Source of the DNA: Pseudothermotoga sp.
GTDB lineage: Bacteria > Thermotogota > Thermotogae > Thermotogales > DSM-5069
Assembly (NCBI GenBank): GCA_003510135.1
Contig: DOKY01000002.1
Location: forward strand, 1-64,000
Length of the DNA stretch: 64,000 nucleotides
Direction of reading: 5' to 3'
Made by a program: the position numbers and the translations under genes
The notes under the pieces: generated by a model
What the model saw: the letters and a program-made list of their open reading frames with translations, nothing else
Databases searched by the model: none
Told to the model about the DNA's origin: nothing
Part shown: positions 52,317 through 60,363 of the stretch, one piece after another
How the letters are laid out: the number at the start of each line of letters is the position of its first letter
Numbering within the stretch: position 1 is the first letter of the stretch

Positions 52317-53656
52317 TGTTCTTCTTCGACCTCCTTTTCCTCGAGTTTTTTCTTCACAACTCTTAAGACCTCGTACACGTTCCATCCGTTCGATCGCACC
52401 AGGCCACCCTCTCTCGAAAGGAACAGAGCAGCTGAGATGAGGGTTCTCAATGGTACATAACGTCGCGTTCTCACCCTTCCAAGCAATCTCAGCGTGAATG
52501 CCCTGAGCAATCCCGAGGCCAAAAACATCAGCTGAATTCCGTATATAGGAAGGTTGCTTGTACCGAGGTGTACGTCTGAAAGAAGTTTTGCAATCGTTCC
52601 ACCTGAGAGTGCACCGATCAAACCGCCGACACCACCGAGGGCGGCATAGGTTGCAAAATATGCACTTGACGAGCTCTGTGCGACTTCCATGGGTAAAGTC
52701 GGAAAGGATAGGTTTATCGCTGACCAGCCTATGCCCGTTATCACCGCGTCCGCAATCATGAGGTAACGATAAGTGAACGTGTTCATGAAAAACCACATCG
52801 GAGGGAGGAAGCTGACGATGAACACACCCACCATGGCGACGGACTTGTGCCCAATGTTATCGGAGAGCCTACCCCAGATGAAATAAAAGATCATAGCCAC
52901 AACGCTGCTGAGTACACCGGTGAAGCCTATGTATGAGAACGGCACCTGCAGGTTCTTCAAAAGGTGATAACTGAAAAATGGAGACGTAAATGCAATCACG
53001 ACGTTCCACACGAAGTAGAATAGACAGAGTTTCATGAAATTCCTGTCCTGGAAAACGAACTTGACTTCGGCACTCGCACTTGAGCTCTTCAGTGGAACTT
53101 CTGGCACTTTGAGCATCGCCCAGAAAGAAAGAAATGTTCCAAACATGCCAATGGCTATGGCGAGCTGGTAACCCAGAGGGTCCTTCAACTGGTCGATCAG
53201 CAAGGAGTAAACGTAGAAGAAAACGAGTGAAGTGAGCGATACGTAGACGTTCCTTCGGCCGAAAAACGTACCCCTTTCGGATTCTGGGATCAGGTCTCTC
53301 ACCAAAGAAGTCCAAGCGTTTCCTGCGAGTGTACCAAAAATCTGCGAGACGGCGAAAATCAAAACGAAGAACGTCGGATTGCGTTTCTCGAATGCGAGAA
53401 ACACGAGCAGGAACGTCCAGGGCAAGCGTGAGAGCAGGTTAAAGAGATTGACAAGAGTCCTGCGTCTGGGAAATTTTTCAACGACCAGTGGAGAAAGTAT
53501 TTGAAAGATCTGAGCAATCATCGGGAAAGATGCGGTGAGTCCAATCAAAAACTCATCGAGATTAAAGGCGATCGCCAGACCTGTGAAGATGGCACCCTGA
53601 GTCAGCAGAATGTACAGTGTCGAAGCGACGCCTTCAAGGTTCAAATAGAACTTCAT
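52292..53656 (-). CDS. Major facilitator superfamily transporter
   Basis: This 454-residue protein has about 12 membrane helices. The loop-2/3 motif is partly visible in LVVEKFPRRRTLVNLFN, and the second-half repeat in YFIWGRLSDNIGHKSVAMVG, a classical MFS A-motif. The C-terminal 80 residues are cytoplasmic and charged. Substrate not identifiable; a role in sugar or drug efflux/uptake is possible. The ATG overlaps the rtcB stop by two bases, and the gene lies before the RseC-like gene on the same strand. ERGTFFGRRNVYVS suggests a typical central loop. Confidence 0.9.
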   Translation of the reverse strand: MKFYLNLEGVASTLYILLTQGAIFTGLAIAFNLDEFLIGLTASFPMIAQIFQILSPLVVEKFPRRRTLVNLFNLLSRLPWTFLLVFLAFEKRNPTFFVLIFAVSQIFGTLAGNAWTSLVRDLIPESERGTFFGRRNVYVSLTSLVFFYVYSLLIDQLKDPLGYQLAIAIGMFGTFLSFWAMLKVPEVPLKSSSASAEVKFVFQDRNFMKLCLFYFVWNVVIAFTSPFFSYHLLKNLQVPFSYIGFTGVLSSVVAMIFYFIWGRLSDNIGHKSVAMVGVFIVSFLPPMWFFMNTFTYRYLMIADAVITGIGWSAINLSFPTLPMEVAQSSSSAYFATYAALGGVGGLIGALSGGTIAKLLSDVHLGTSNLPIYGIQLMFLASGLLRAFTLRLLGRVRTRRYVPLRTLISAALFLSREGGLVRSNGWNVYEVLRVVKKKLEEKEVEEEQWRVKRWW

Positions 53657-55050
53657 CCCTTTACCACGCCCAATGGAACGAGCCTCGCCACCTTTCTGCT
53701 GAGCCCCACCTGATCGACGATCTCGACCACACGGTCCACGTCTTTGTAGGTTTCCGGAGCCTCTTCGACCAGTGTCTTCTTGCCCTTACTCATGACTTCG
53801 ATGCCTTTCTGTCTCAATTCGTTGAGTACCTGTTCGTAGCTGAGGCTTCGCAGCGCCGCCCGTCTTCCCAGAGTTCTGCCTGCCCCGTGCGCCGTGCTGC
53901 CGTAAGACACCTCCTCGGCTTTGTTCGTGCCGACGAGGACGTACGAAGCACTGCCCATACTTCCTGGAATGAGCACCGGTTGGCCAACGTTGCTGTAAAC
54001 ACTCTGAAGCATAGGGTTCTTGGGCCCCAGAGATCTGGTCGCGCCCTTTCTGTGGACGATCAATTTTCTATCGTTGTAGACCTCTACCTTTGCTATGTTG
54101 TGTGCGACGTCGTAGAGCAGCCACACTTGAGCCGTAGGAAAGATTTTTAAGAGAGCCATTCGCACAGCATGTCCGATCATCTGTCTGTTCGCAAAGGCGT
54201 AGTTCGCCGCGCAGTTCATCGCGCTGAAGTACTGCTGGCCTACTGGATGTTCGAACGGAGCGTTTATGAGTTGTTTGTCCGGCAAATCTTTGTTGTGGTG
54301 GGCGAGTTTGTCGCGCATAATCTGTATGTAATCTGTCGCAATCTGATGGCCGAACCCTCTGCTGCCGCAGTGCACAGAGATCGCAACCTGTCCTTCGAAG
54401 ATGCCGAACGCTTCTGCGACCTTTGGATCGAATATCTTTTCCACCTTCTGTATCTCTATGAAATGGTTCCCCGCCCCAAGTGTGCAAAGTTCATCAAGCC
54501 CCCGTTCGAAGGCTTTGGAAGAAACGTGATCTGGATTGGCAGGTGAAAGTTTGCCCGTGTCTTCTATGCGCTCCAGATCTTCTTTGAACCCATAGCCGTT
54601 CTCGACGGCCCAGTGCGCACCCTCGATGCACACGTTGCGCAGTGTTTTTATGCTGATCTTCACGGCTCCACTTGCGCCGACTCCCACAGGTACAGCGTTG
54701 AAGATCGCTTCAACGAGTCTGCGCAACTGTGGTTTTATCTGTTCGGAAGTGAGCGAGGTCAACATCAGACGAACACCACAGTTGATATCGAAGCCTATGC
54801 CACCCGGCGAGATGACACCGTCCTTCGCGTCGAAAACTCCCACACCACCGATGGGAAAGCCGTAGCCCCAGTGGATGTCGGGCATCGCCAGTGCCGCGAC
54901 GATCCCTGGCATGTACGTGACGTTCACAATCTGCTGTAGGGCCTCTTTGAACTCTGGATCGTTGATCGTTTCTTGGTCTGTGAAGACCACGGCATCCACG
55001 TTCTTACCCTTGATGCTGAAGATGTACTTGTCAATGCGCTTGATGTCCAT
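53653..55050 (-). CDS. rtcB: RNA-splicing/repair ligase RtcB
   Basis: This 465-residue RtcB joins 2',3'-cyclic phosphate and 5'-OH RNA ends using Mn and GTP. Conserved features are IHWGYGFPIGGV, GGIGFDINCGVR (metal Cys), LGAGNHFIEIQ, ISVHCGSRGFGHQ, and HRKGATR, STAHGAGRTLGRRAA with the guanylylated His region. ATG 55050 has GAGGTGATC upstream. The tRNA-Cys terminator ends only 27 bases before the start, leaving no room for its own promoter, so expression likely depends on read-through. Archease is not encoded nearby. Confidence 0.96.
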   Translation of the reverse strand: MDIKRIDKYIFSIKGKNVDAVVFTDQETINDPEFKEALQQIVNVTYMPGIVAALAMPDIHWGYGFPIGGVGVFDAKDGVISPGGIGFDINCGVRLMLTSLTSEQIKPQLRRLVEAIFNAVPVGVGASGAVKISIKTLRNVCIEGAHWAVENGYGFKEDLERIEDTGKLSPANPDHVSSKAFERGLDELCTLGAGNHFIEIQKVEKIFDPKVAEAFGIFEGQVAISVHCGSRGFGHQIATDYIQIMRDKLAHHNKDLPDKQLINAPFEHPVGQQYFSAMNCAANYAFANRQMIGHAVRMALLKIFPTAQVWLLYDVAHNIAKVEVYNDRKLIVHRKGATRSLGPKNPMLQSVYSNVGQPVLIPGSMGSASYVLVGTNKAEEVSYGSTAHGAGRTLGRRAALRSLSYEQVLNELRQKGIEVMSKGKKTLVEEAPETYKDVDRVVEIVDQVGLSRKVARLVPLGVVKG

Positions 55051-55077
55051 GAAGATCACCTCGGGGAAGGACCGAGC

Positions 55078-55100
55078 AAAAAGGGAGGGAAAACCCTCCC
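55078..55100 (-). terminator. Terminator after tRNA-Cys
   Basis: On the minus strand, GGGAGGG TTTT CCCTCCC (stems 55094-55100 and 55083-55089) is followed by TTTTT. It lies between tRNA-Cys and rtcB. Confidence 0.9.
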
Positions 55101-55102
55101 TC

Positions 55103-55178
55103 TGGAGGCGACGGTGGGATTCGAACCCACGCATAGGGATTTTGCAGACCCCCGCCTTAACCGCTTGGCTACGTCGCC
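55103..55178 (-). tRNA. tRNA-Cys (GCA anticodon)
   Basis: On the minus strand GGCGACG pairs with CGTCGCC. The D-arm is GCC/GGC, and the anticodon stem GGGGT/ATCCC encloses CTGCAAA, so positions 34-36 are GCA. The T-arm is GTGGG/CCCAC with TTCGAAT. CCA is encoded. It has its own promoter and terminator. Confidence 0.96.
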
Positions 55179-55188
55179 TTCCGGCCAC

Positions 55189-55216
55189 ATTATAACACAC
55201 CGTTGGGGCACGTCAA
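55189..55216 (-). promoter_or_regulatory. Promoter of tRNA-Cys
   Basis: On the minus strand TTGACG (55211-55216) and a perfect TATAAT (55189-55194) are 16 bases apart, ten bases before the tRNA 5' end. Confidence 0.8.
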
Positions 55217-55232
55217 GCGTTGGGAACATAAC

Positions 55233-55253
55233 ACGTTCCAAACCTTGGAACGT
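55233..55253. repeat. Perfect inverted repeat upstream of tRNA-Cys
   Basis: ACGTTCCAA (55233-55241) and TTGGAACGT (55245-55253) are perfect inverted copies around ACC. It lies about 17 bases upstream of the tRNA-Cys -35 box. It could be a protein-binding site. Confidence 0.55.
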
Positions 55254-55422
55254 TCTCACCCTGGTCTCGAAATATGGAAAGCAAAAGCCCCATTCTTTCG
55301 CTGGACAATTCACCAATTCCGCTGTCTCGTGTCAGGTCTCACACCTTTGACTTTTTATTGTGCTGAACAATATTCGCAGCTGAAGGCGCACGAAATGCGT
55401 CCCGACTTTCACTGCAGGAATG

Positions 55423-55491
55423 AGACACCAACGCCTGGAACTCATCGACCTGAGTGGAACTCGATGGGAGACAGCTTGGCCGTTGGTGTCT
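55423..55491. repeat. Long inverted-repeat structure, possible RNA element
   Basis: AGACACCAACG (55423-55433) pairs perfectly with CGTTGGTGTCT (55481-55491). Inside, CATCGA (55443-55448) pairs with TCGATG (55461-55466), and two GGAACTC copies occur (about 55437 and 55456). No U-run follows. It may be a structured RNA, a leader of asnS or a small mobile relic. Confidence 0.5.
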
Positions 55492-55632
55492 GATGTCGAA
55501 ATTTGATAGTAGGGCTCATATCACGAACGAATGGTATCATTTTAGTTGAACATCGTGTCGTGAAACTTGGCGCTCCGTGAACCGGTTCTTGAATGTCATG
55601 TGCAGCCGAACAAGTTCGAGGAGGTCTGGGAG

Positions 55633-56931
55633 ATGAAGTGGGTCTACGTGGAGGAATTGAAGAATCACATCAGCGAAGAAGTTGAACTGCGTGGATGGGT
55701 CTGGAATCTTCGCTCGAGCGGGAAGATACATTTTCTCCAGTTCAGAGACGGCACGGGCTTCGTGCAGGTGGTGGTCGAACGCTCCATGGTTCCCGAAGAT
55801 GTGTTCGAGACGGCTGGGAAACTTCGCATCGAATCGAGCATCATCGTGCGAGGTCTGGTGAAGGAGGACAAGAGGTCACCTTACGGTGTCGAGATATTGG
55901 CAACGGACATCGTACCCGTTCAAATTCCCAAAGAGCCGTACCCCATATCCAAAAAGGAGCACGGAATAGATTTTCTGATGAGTTATAGACATTTGTGGTT
56001 GCGTTCCCGAAGGCAGTTTCACATTCTTCGCGTCAGGGATGCGATCATATGGGCGATAAGAAAGTTTTACAAAGATAGGAACTTCGTCCTGATCGATACT
56101 CCGATCTTTACAGGTTCGATCGGTGAAACGGCTGGTAATCTCTTCGAACTCGATTATTTCGATTACGGAAAGGTCTATTTGGCGCAAACAGGTCAGCTCT
56201 ATCTGGAGGCAGCCTGCCTGGCCTTCGGTAAGGTGTACAACCTCGGTCCAACGTTCAGGGCAGAGAAGTCTAAAACCAGGAGGCATTTGATCGAGTTCTG
56301 GATGCACGAAGCCGAAATGGCGTACTACGAGCATGAAGACAATTTGAGGCTACAAGAGGATCTGGTTTCGTACGTTGTTAAGTATGTTCTTGAGAACGCT
56401 TCCGAGCATCTTGTGGCTCTGGGTCGAGATATCAGCAAGTTGGAGAAAGTGACTGTGCCGTTCGAACGAATAACCTACGACGAGGCGATAAGGTTCTTGC
56501 AGTCAAAGGGCGTGGACATACAGTGGGGTGATGATTTCGGTGGAGATGAAGAGACCTTGATTGCTTCACAGTTTGAGAAGCCCGTTTTCGTAACACGCTA
56601 TCCGCGAAAGGCTAAAGCGTTTTACATGCAACCTGATCCTTCCAGACCAGAGGTTGTTCTGTGTGCGGATCTGCTGGCGCCGGAAGGTTATGGAGAGATC
56701 ATAGGAGGTTCTCAGAGGATTCACGATTACGATTTACTGGTTGAACGACTCAAAGAGTTCAACCTGCCGGTTGAGAAGTACCAGTGGTATCTGGATCTGA
56801 GGAAGTGGGGAAGTGTTCCTCACAGTGGCTTTGGACTGGGTATAGAACGAACCGTTGCCTGGATTTGTGGACTGGAACACATAAGAGAGGCTATACCGTT
56901 CGCCAGAACGCTCTACAGGGTGTATCCGTGA
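55633..56931 (+). CDS. asnS: Asparaginyl-tRNA synthetase
   Basis: This 432-residue class IIb synthetase has an N-terminal OB-fold anticodon domain (VELRGWVWNLRSSGKIHFLQFRDGTG in two stretches) and a catalytic domain. LIDTPIFTGSIGETAGNLF precedes the motif 2 region FRAEKSKTRRHLIEFWMHEAEM, which is of the AsnRS type (RHLxEFWM). Motif 3 is GFGLGIERTVAWICG. An Asp-tRNA synthetase of the archaeal type is the main alternative, but the motif 2 wording favours asparagine. ATG 55633 has GGAGGT about nine bases upstream. The stop overlaps ruvB by one base. Confidence 0.93.
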   Translation: MKWVYVEELKNHISEEVELRGWVWNLRSSGKIHFLQFRDGTGFVQVVVERSMVPEDVFETAGKLRIESSIIVRGLVKEDKRSPYGVEILATDIVPVQIPKEPYPISKKEHGIDFLMSYRHLWLRSRRQFHILRVRDAIIWAIRKFYKDRNFVLIDTPIFTGSIGETAGNLFELDYFDYGKVYLAQTGQLYLEAACLAFGKVYNLGPTFRAEKSKTRRHLIEFWMHEAEMAYYEHEDNLRLQEDLVSYVVKYVLENASEHLVALGRDISKLEKVTVPFERITYDEAIRFLQSKGVDIQWGDDFGGDEETLIASQFEKPVFVTRYPRKAKAFYMQPDPSRPEVVLCADLLAPEGYGEIIGGSQRIHDYDLLVERLKEFNLPVEKYQWYLDLRKWGSVPHSGFGLGIERTVAWICGLEHIREAIPFARTLYRVYP

Positions 56932-57980
56932 TGAAGGAAGTTGAGTCGATACTGAACTTCAGGCCGAACAGTTTGGACGAGTACGTGGGACAGGAAGAAG
57001 TGAAGAGGAGACTGAGAATCGCCCTGGAAGCAGCAAAGCTTCGTGCAGAACCTTTGGACCACATCTTGCTCGCTGGCCCTCCAGGCTTAGGAAAGACGAC
57101 GCTCGCACACGTGATAGCTAAGGAGCTCAAGAAGAACATATACGTCACGAGCGGACCGGTCATTGAGCGCGGTGGCGACATCGCCGCGATGCTTTCGAGC
57201 CTCGAGGAGGGCGATGTGCTCTTCATCGATGAGATCCACAGGATGAACAAAACTGCCGAGGAGGTTCTCTACTCAGCGCTGGAAGACTTCCAGGTCGATG
57301 TGATGATCGGCAAGGGCCCCACGGCGAGGTCCGTCAGAATCAGGTTGAAGCCCTTCACACTGATCGGTGCAACAACGAGGAGTGGCCTGCTCAGCTCACC
57401 TCTCAGAAACAGGTTTGGAATGATATTCGAGCTCGACTTTTACAGTGTGAAAGAGTTGACGTTGATAATCGAACGGGCTTGCGAGCTCATGAACATGTTT
57501 ATAGAGCAGAAAGCGGCCGAACTGATTGCCCAGCGATCGAGGGGTACCCCTCGCATCGCGCTCAGACTCTTAAAGCGTGTGAGAGACGTGGCAACGGTGC
57601 GTGGTGAAGAGACAATAACGCAGTCGATCGTTCTAAAAACCATGGATATACTGGAGATAGATGCTTTGGGGTTGGACGAGATGGATCGAAAGATACTGCG
57701 AACGATCATCGAAATCTACGATGGAGGCCCCGTGGGTCTGGAAACGCTTGCGGCGACCCTGAATGTCGAGATTGATACACTCAAAGAGGTTTACGAACCA
57801 TACCTGCTTCGTACAGGTTTGCTTGTAAGAACATCACGAGGGAGGGTGGCCAGTGATTTTGCGTACCGTCATCTTGGATACGAAAACAGGTTGAGAGGTG
57901 GACTCTTCTATGGGTATGTTGCAGAACGTTCTGAAGATCAAAGAGAGGATAGCTCAGGCGGCAGTGAGGGCTCATCGTGA
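56931..57980 (+). CDS. ruvB: Holliday junction branch-migration ATPase RuvB
   Basis: This 349-residue RuvB is the hexameric motor that drives branch migration with RuvA. LAGPPGLGKTTLAHVIAKEL is Walker A, VLFIDEIHRMNK Walker B, LIGATTRSGLLSSPLRNRFG the sensor I/arginine region, and RSRGTPRIALRLLKRVRD and YEPYLLRTGLLVRTSRGR follow from the C-terminal domains. The N-terminus is shorter than in Thermotoga maritima. The C-terminus has an extra acidic, Ser-rich tail (about 20 residues) that runs into the next gene, giving a 71-base overlap with yggS. ruvA is not adjacent. Confidence 0.97.
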   Translation: MKEVESILNFRPNSLDEYVGQEEVKRRLRIALEAAKLRAEPLDHILLAGPPGLGKTTLAHVIAKELKKNIYVTSGPVIERGGDIAAMLSSLEEGDVLFIDEIHRMNKTAEEVLYSALEDFQVDVMIGKGPTARSVRIRLKPFTLIGATTRSGLLSSPLRNRFGMIFELDFYSVKELTLIIERACELMNMFIEQKAAELIAQRSRGTPRIALRLLKRVRDVATVRGEETITQSIVLKTMDILEIDALGLDEMDRKILRTIIEIYDGGPVGLETLAATLNVEIDTLKEVYEPYLLRTGLLVRTSRGRVASDFAYRHLGYENRLRGGLFYGYVAERSEDQREDSSGGSEGSS

Positions 57981-58581
57981 TCCAAGTTCCGTTAAACTGA
58001 TCGCGGTGGTGAAAGAGGCGAGCCTCGAGCAAGTGAAAAACCTGGTGGATTTGGGACTGAGCGATCTTGCGGAAAACTACGCACAACAGCTCGTGAAAAA
58101 GTATGAAGTTGCTCCAAGCGCTGTCTGGCATTTCATCGGGAGGATCCAGACCAACAAGATCAAATACATCGTTCCAAGGTGCGAATACATACATTCTGTG
58201 TGCAGAGAGGAAGAGATCGTTGAGATAGACAGGATCGCTTCGAGGCTAAAAAAGGTGCAGAAAATTCTCATCGAGGTCAATGTATCTGGCGAACAGAGTA
58301 AAGCCGGTGTTGAGCCGGACGGAGTTGTTCGGCTTTTGAACTTTGCAAAAAACTTTTCGTCCATCGAGGTGGTTGGTCTTATGACAATGGCGCCCCTGGT
58401 GGAAGATGCGGAAAAGGTCCGCTGGGTCTTCAGAAAGCTGAGGCAGATGCGCGACGAGATCACGAAAGAATGGCCTGGCGTCGTTCATCTGTCGATGGGT
58501 ATGACCAACGATTTCGAGGTGGCTATCGAAGAGGGAGCAACGATGGTTCGAATTGGTAGGGCAATCTTGAAAGGAGGATGA
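57910..58581 (+). CDS. yggS: PLP homeostasis protein (YggS/PROSC family)
   Basis: This 223-residue single-domain PLP-binding barrel belongs to the YggS family that maintains pyridoxal-phosphate pools. The PLP lysine is in KLIAVVKEAS (about residue 37). LSDLAENYAQQLVKKYE, WHFIGRIQTNKIKYI and LSMGMTNDFEVAIEEGATMVRIG are family motifs. ATG 57910 was chosen with GAGAGGTGG about ten bases upstream. GTG 57898 is in frame but overlaps that site. It starts within the ruvB tail and precedes yggT, a common bacterial arrangement. Confidence 0.94.
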   Translation: MGMLQNVLKIKERIAQAAVRAHRDPSSVKLIAVVKEASLEQVKNLVDLGLSDLAENYAQQLVKKYEVAPSAVWHFIGRIQTNKIKYIVPRCEYIHSVCREEEIVEIDRIASRLKKVQKILIEVNVSGEQSKAGVEPDGVVRLLNFAKNFSSIEVVGLMTMAPLVEDAEKVRWVFRKLRQMRDEITKEWPGVVHLSMGMTNDFEVAIEEGATMVRIGRAILKGG

Positions 58582-58583
58582 AG

Positions 58584-58880
58584 ATGTTCGTCATCTCGAA
58601 TTTTCTGTATGCAGTCGCAGTAGTCCTTCGGCTTTTCATCTACGTGGAAATCTTTGCCGTGATCCTTTCGGCACTGCTGAGCTGGATCACACCTTTCAGG
58701 TATTCCTCGTTCAGGCAGTTCGTTGATGCCATTGCGAACATCGTGCTGAGGCCTTTCAGAAGACTGATTCCTCCGATAGGACCGGTGGACATCACACCGA
58801 TGGTGGCGATCTTTGTGCTCGTGTTTCTGGAAAACTTTGTTGTCAGAACTCTGTTCGATCTGGCGGTGAGGCTCCGTTGA
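58584..58880 (+). CDS. yggT: YggT-family membrane protein
   Basis: This 98-residue protein has two hydrophobic segments, NFLYAVAVVLRLFIYVEIFAV and PMVAIFVLVFLENFVVRTLF, flanking the conserved LSWITPF...NIVLRPFRRLIPPIGPVDITP. This is the YggT family, often next to yggS and cell-division or septum genes, with possible roles in osmotic tolerance or membrane organisation. ATG 58584 has AAGGAGG six bases upstream. ATG 58578 overlaps the yggS stop and directly abuts the site. The stop overlaps nadK. Confidence 0.92.
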   Translation: MFVISNFLYAVAVVLRLFIYVEIFAVILSALLSWITPFRYSSFRQFVDAIANIVLRPFRRLIPPIGPVDITPMVAIFVLVFLENFVVRTLFDLAVRLR

Positions 58881-59659
58881 ATCGTACGTGTATCGTCCTG
58901 TACAAATCCGGAAGGGATAAGGAAGCACAGGAACTGTACGAGCGCGTTAAAAACCAGTTGAACGTGCTGAACGTTGAGGAACTTTCCTGCCGACGGGTTG
59001 AGGTGAACTGTGATTTCGCGATTGTGGTGGGAGGTGATGGTACAGTTCTGAGGGCTGTGAAGTGCGTGTCAATGCCCATAGTCGGATTCAAAGCTGGCAG
59101 GATCGGCTTCTTGACGCCTTACAGGATTGAAGAGGCGGAGCAGTTCCTCAGGGACTTACAGAACAGAGATCTTGTGCTTGAAAAGAGGTGGATGCTGAGG
59201 ATTGTCATGGGCGAAAAAGAATTCGATGCGGTGAACGATGCGATAGTGCGTGCGAAAGCCAAGCCTATGAGCGAGTTCAAGATTTCGATAGACGGTTGTA
59301 GCGATCTGGATTTTTTTGCAGACGGCGTGCTCGTGTCCACACCCACCGGTTCCACCGCTTACAACCTCTCTCTGGGTGGGGCGATCGTCATACCGAGTTG
59401 TGAAGTTGTACAGGTCATGCCCGTGGCGCCGTACTATCTTCAGAACCGTAGCATAGTGTTGCCTGCAGACAGGAACATCCACATCGTGAGCCAGCTCGAA
59501 TCCGAGCTCGTGATAGATGGTGTCTGTGTGGGTACGACGAGGGAAGTTTACGTGAGTAAGTCCAGCAGAAGTTTTTCGTTGCTGAGACCCAAAAGGTACG
59601 ACTTTTTCTTCGTGTTGAAGAACAAGGTGGGTTATGGAAAGGGCGTGAACGAACCTTGA
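58877..59659 (+). CDS. nadK: NAD kinase
   Basis: This 260-residue kinase phosphorylates NAD to NADP. The catalytic GGDGTVLRAVK is at about residues 52-62. FKAGRIGFLTPY, NDAIVRAKAKPMSEFKI, DGVLVSTPTGSTAYNLSLGG and the C-terminal LVIDGV region are typical. TTG 58877 overlaps the yggT stop. The gene order nadK-phoU is shared with Thermotoga maritima as I recall it. The protein ends beside the phoU start (TTGA overlap). Confidence 0.96.
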   Translation: MNRTCIVLYKSGRDKEAQELYERVKNQLNVLNVEELSCRRVEVNCDFAIVVGGDGTVLRAVKCVSMPIVGFKAGRIGFLTPYRIEEAEQFLRDLQNRDLVLEKRWMLRIVMGEKEFDAVNDAIVRAKAKPMSEFKISIDGCSDLDFFADGVLVSTPTGSTAYNLSLGGAIVIPSCEVVQVMPVAPYYLQNRSIVLPADRNIHIVSQLESELVIDGVCVGTTREVYVSKSSRSFSLLRPKRYDFFFVLKNKVGYGKGVNEP

Positions 59660-60363
59660 AATGGCTCCTGGATCAGAAGATCGAGAGATTCAAAAAAGCT
59701 TTGATGAAGATGGGCTGGTTTGCCGAGAAGATGATGATAAGAGTGATCGAGTCCATGGAGAACAGGCAAATCACTCCCGCAAAGCAAGTTGTCGAAGACG
59801 ATGACATGCTCGACGCTATGGAGGTCGAGTTGAGAGAGGAAGCCACTGCGTTGCTCGGTACGTACACACCCACGGGTTTCAACTTGAGGTTCATAGTCAG
59901 TTCACTGGAAGTGGCAAACATTCTGGAGAAGATAGGTGACAAGACGCGTAGGATGGCTCAGCTTTTGCTCTTTTTCTACAGAGAACAGTCTGCGAACATC
60001 GATCCGAACATTGTCAGGATGGCGAAAAGCGTCGCCACGTTGTTCAGAGAAGCCCTCGGTGTTGTGGCAGACATGCAATCTGAAAAAGCTTTTGACGTGT
60101 GCACGAAGGATGAGGAGATAGACGAGCTGTTCGAGGCAATGAGATCGGAACTCACGGATCTACTGAAGGGAAAACCAGAGCAATCAGAACGGATCCTTTG
60201 CCTGCTGGAAATTGCGCAGGAACTCGAGGAGGTGGCGGACCTCTGTACGAACATCGTTGAGTCGGTACTTTACGCAGTTTCTGGGTCCAGCTACAAGTGT
60301 TTCAGAGATCAGATGAAGTTGTTCAAGAGAGGGGAAGGTGTCCTGTTTGACGATTCTGACTAA
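59656..60363 (+). CDS. phoU: PhoU-family phosphate-regulation protein
   Basis: This 235-residue all-helical protein has two PhoU-type three-helix repeats. Typical stretches are MGWFAEKMMIRVIESMENR with DDDMLDAMEVELREEAT, and FIVSSLEVANILEKIGDKTRRMAQ, the second repeating as CLLEIAQELEEVADLCTNIVES. The acidic EKIGD and EEVAD segments are the usual metal-binding positions. PhoU controls phosphate uptake, often with PstSCAB, which is not seen here. TTG 59656 overlaps the nadK stop, and its end overlaps the fusion protein start by 17 bases. Confidence 0.93.
   Translation: MKWLLDQKIERFKKALMKMGWFAEKMMIRVIESMENRQITPAKQVVEDDDMLDAMEVELREEATALLGTYTPTGFNLRFIVSSLEVANILEKIGDKTRRMAQLLLFFYREQSANIDPNIVRMAKSVATLFREALGVVADMQSEKAFDVCTKDEEIDELFEAMRSELTDLLKGKPEQSERILCLLEIAQELEEVADLCTNIVESVLYAVSGSSYKCFRDQMKLFKRGEGVLFDDSD

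Larger units (their letters stand above)
55179..55632. other. Divergent intergenic region rich in inverted repeats
   Basis: These 454 bases separate tRNA-Cys (minus) from asnS (plus). Besides the tRNA promoter they hold a perfect 9-base inverted repeat (55233-55253) and a large imperfect hairpin (55423-55491). A possible extended -10 (TGG-TATCAT, 55532-55540) lies before asnS. No protein-coding gene is supported. Confidence 0.55.

Noticed and set aside
55233..55253. CIRCE-type heat-shock operator
   Set aside because: The inverted repeat has a different sequence and only a 3-base spacer, whereas CIRCE has TTAGCACTC halves with 9 bases between.
55423..55632. T-box leader controlling asnS
   Set aside because: No T-box sequence, specifier loop or terminator/antiterminator pair could be found, although a large hairpin exists.
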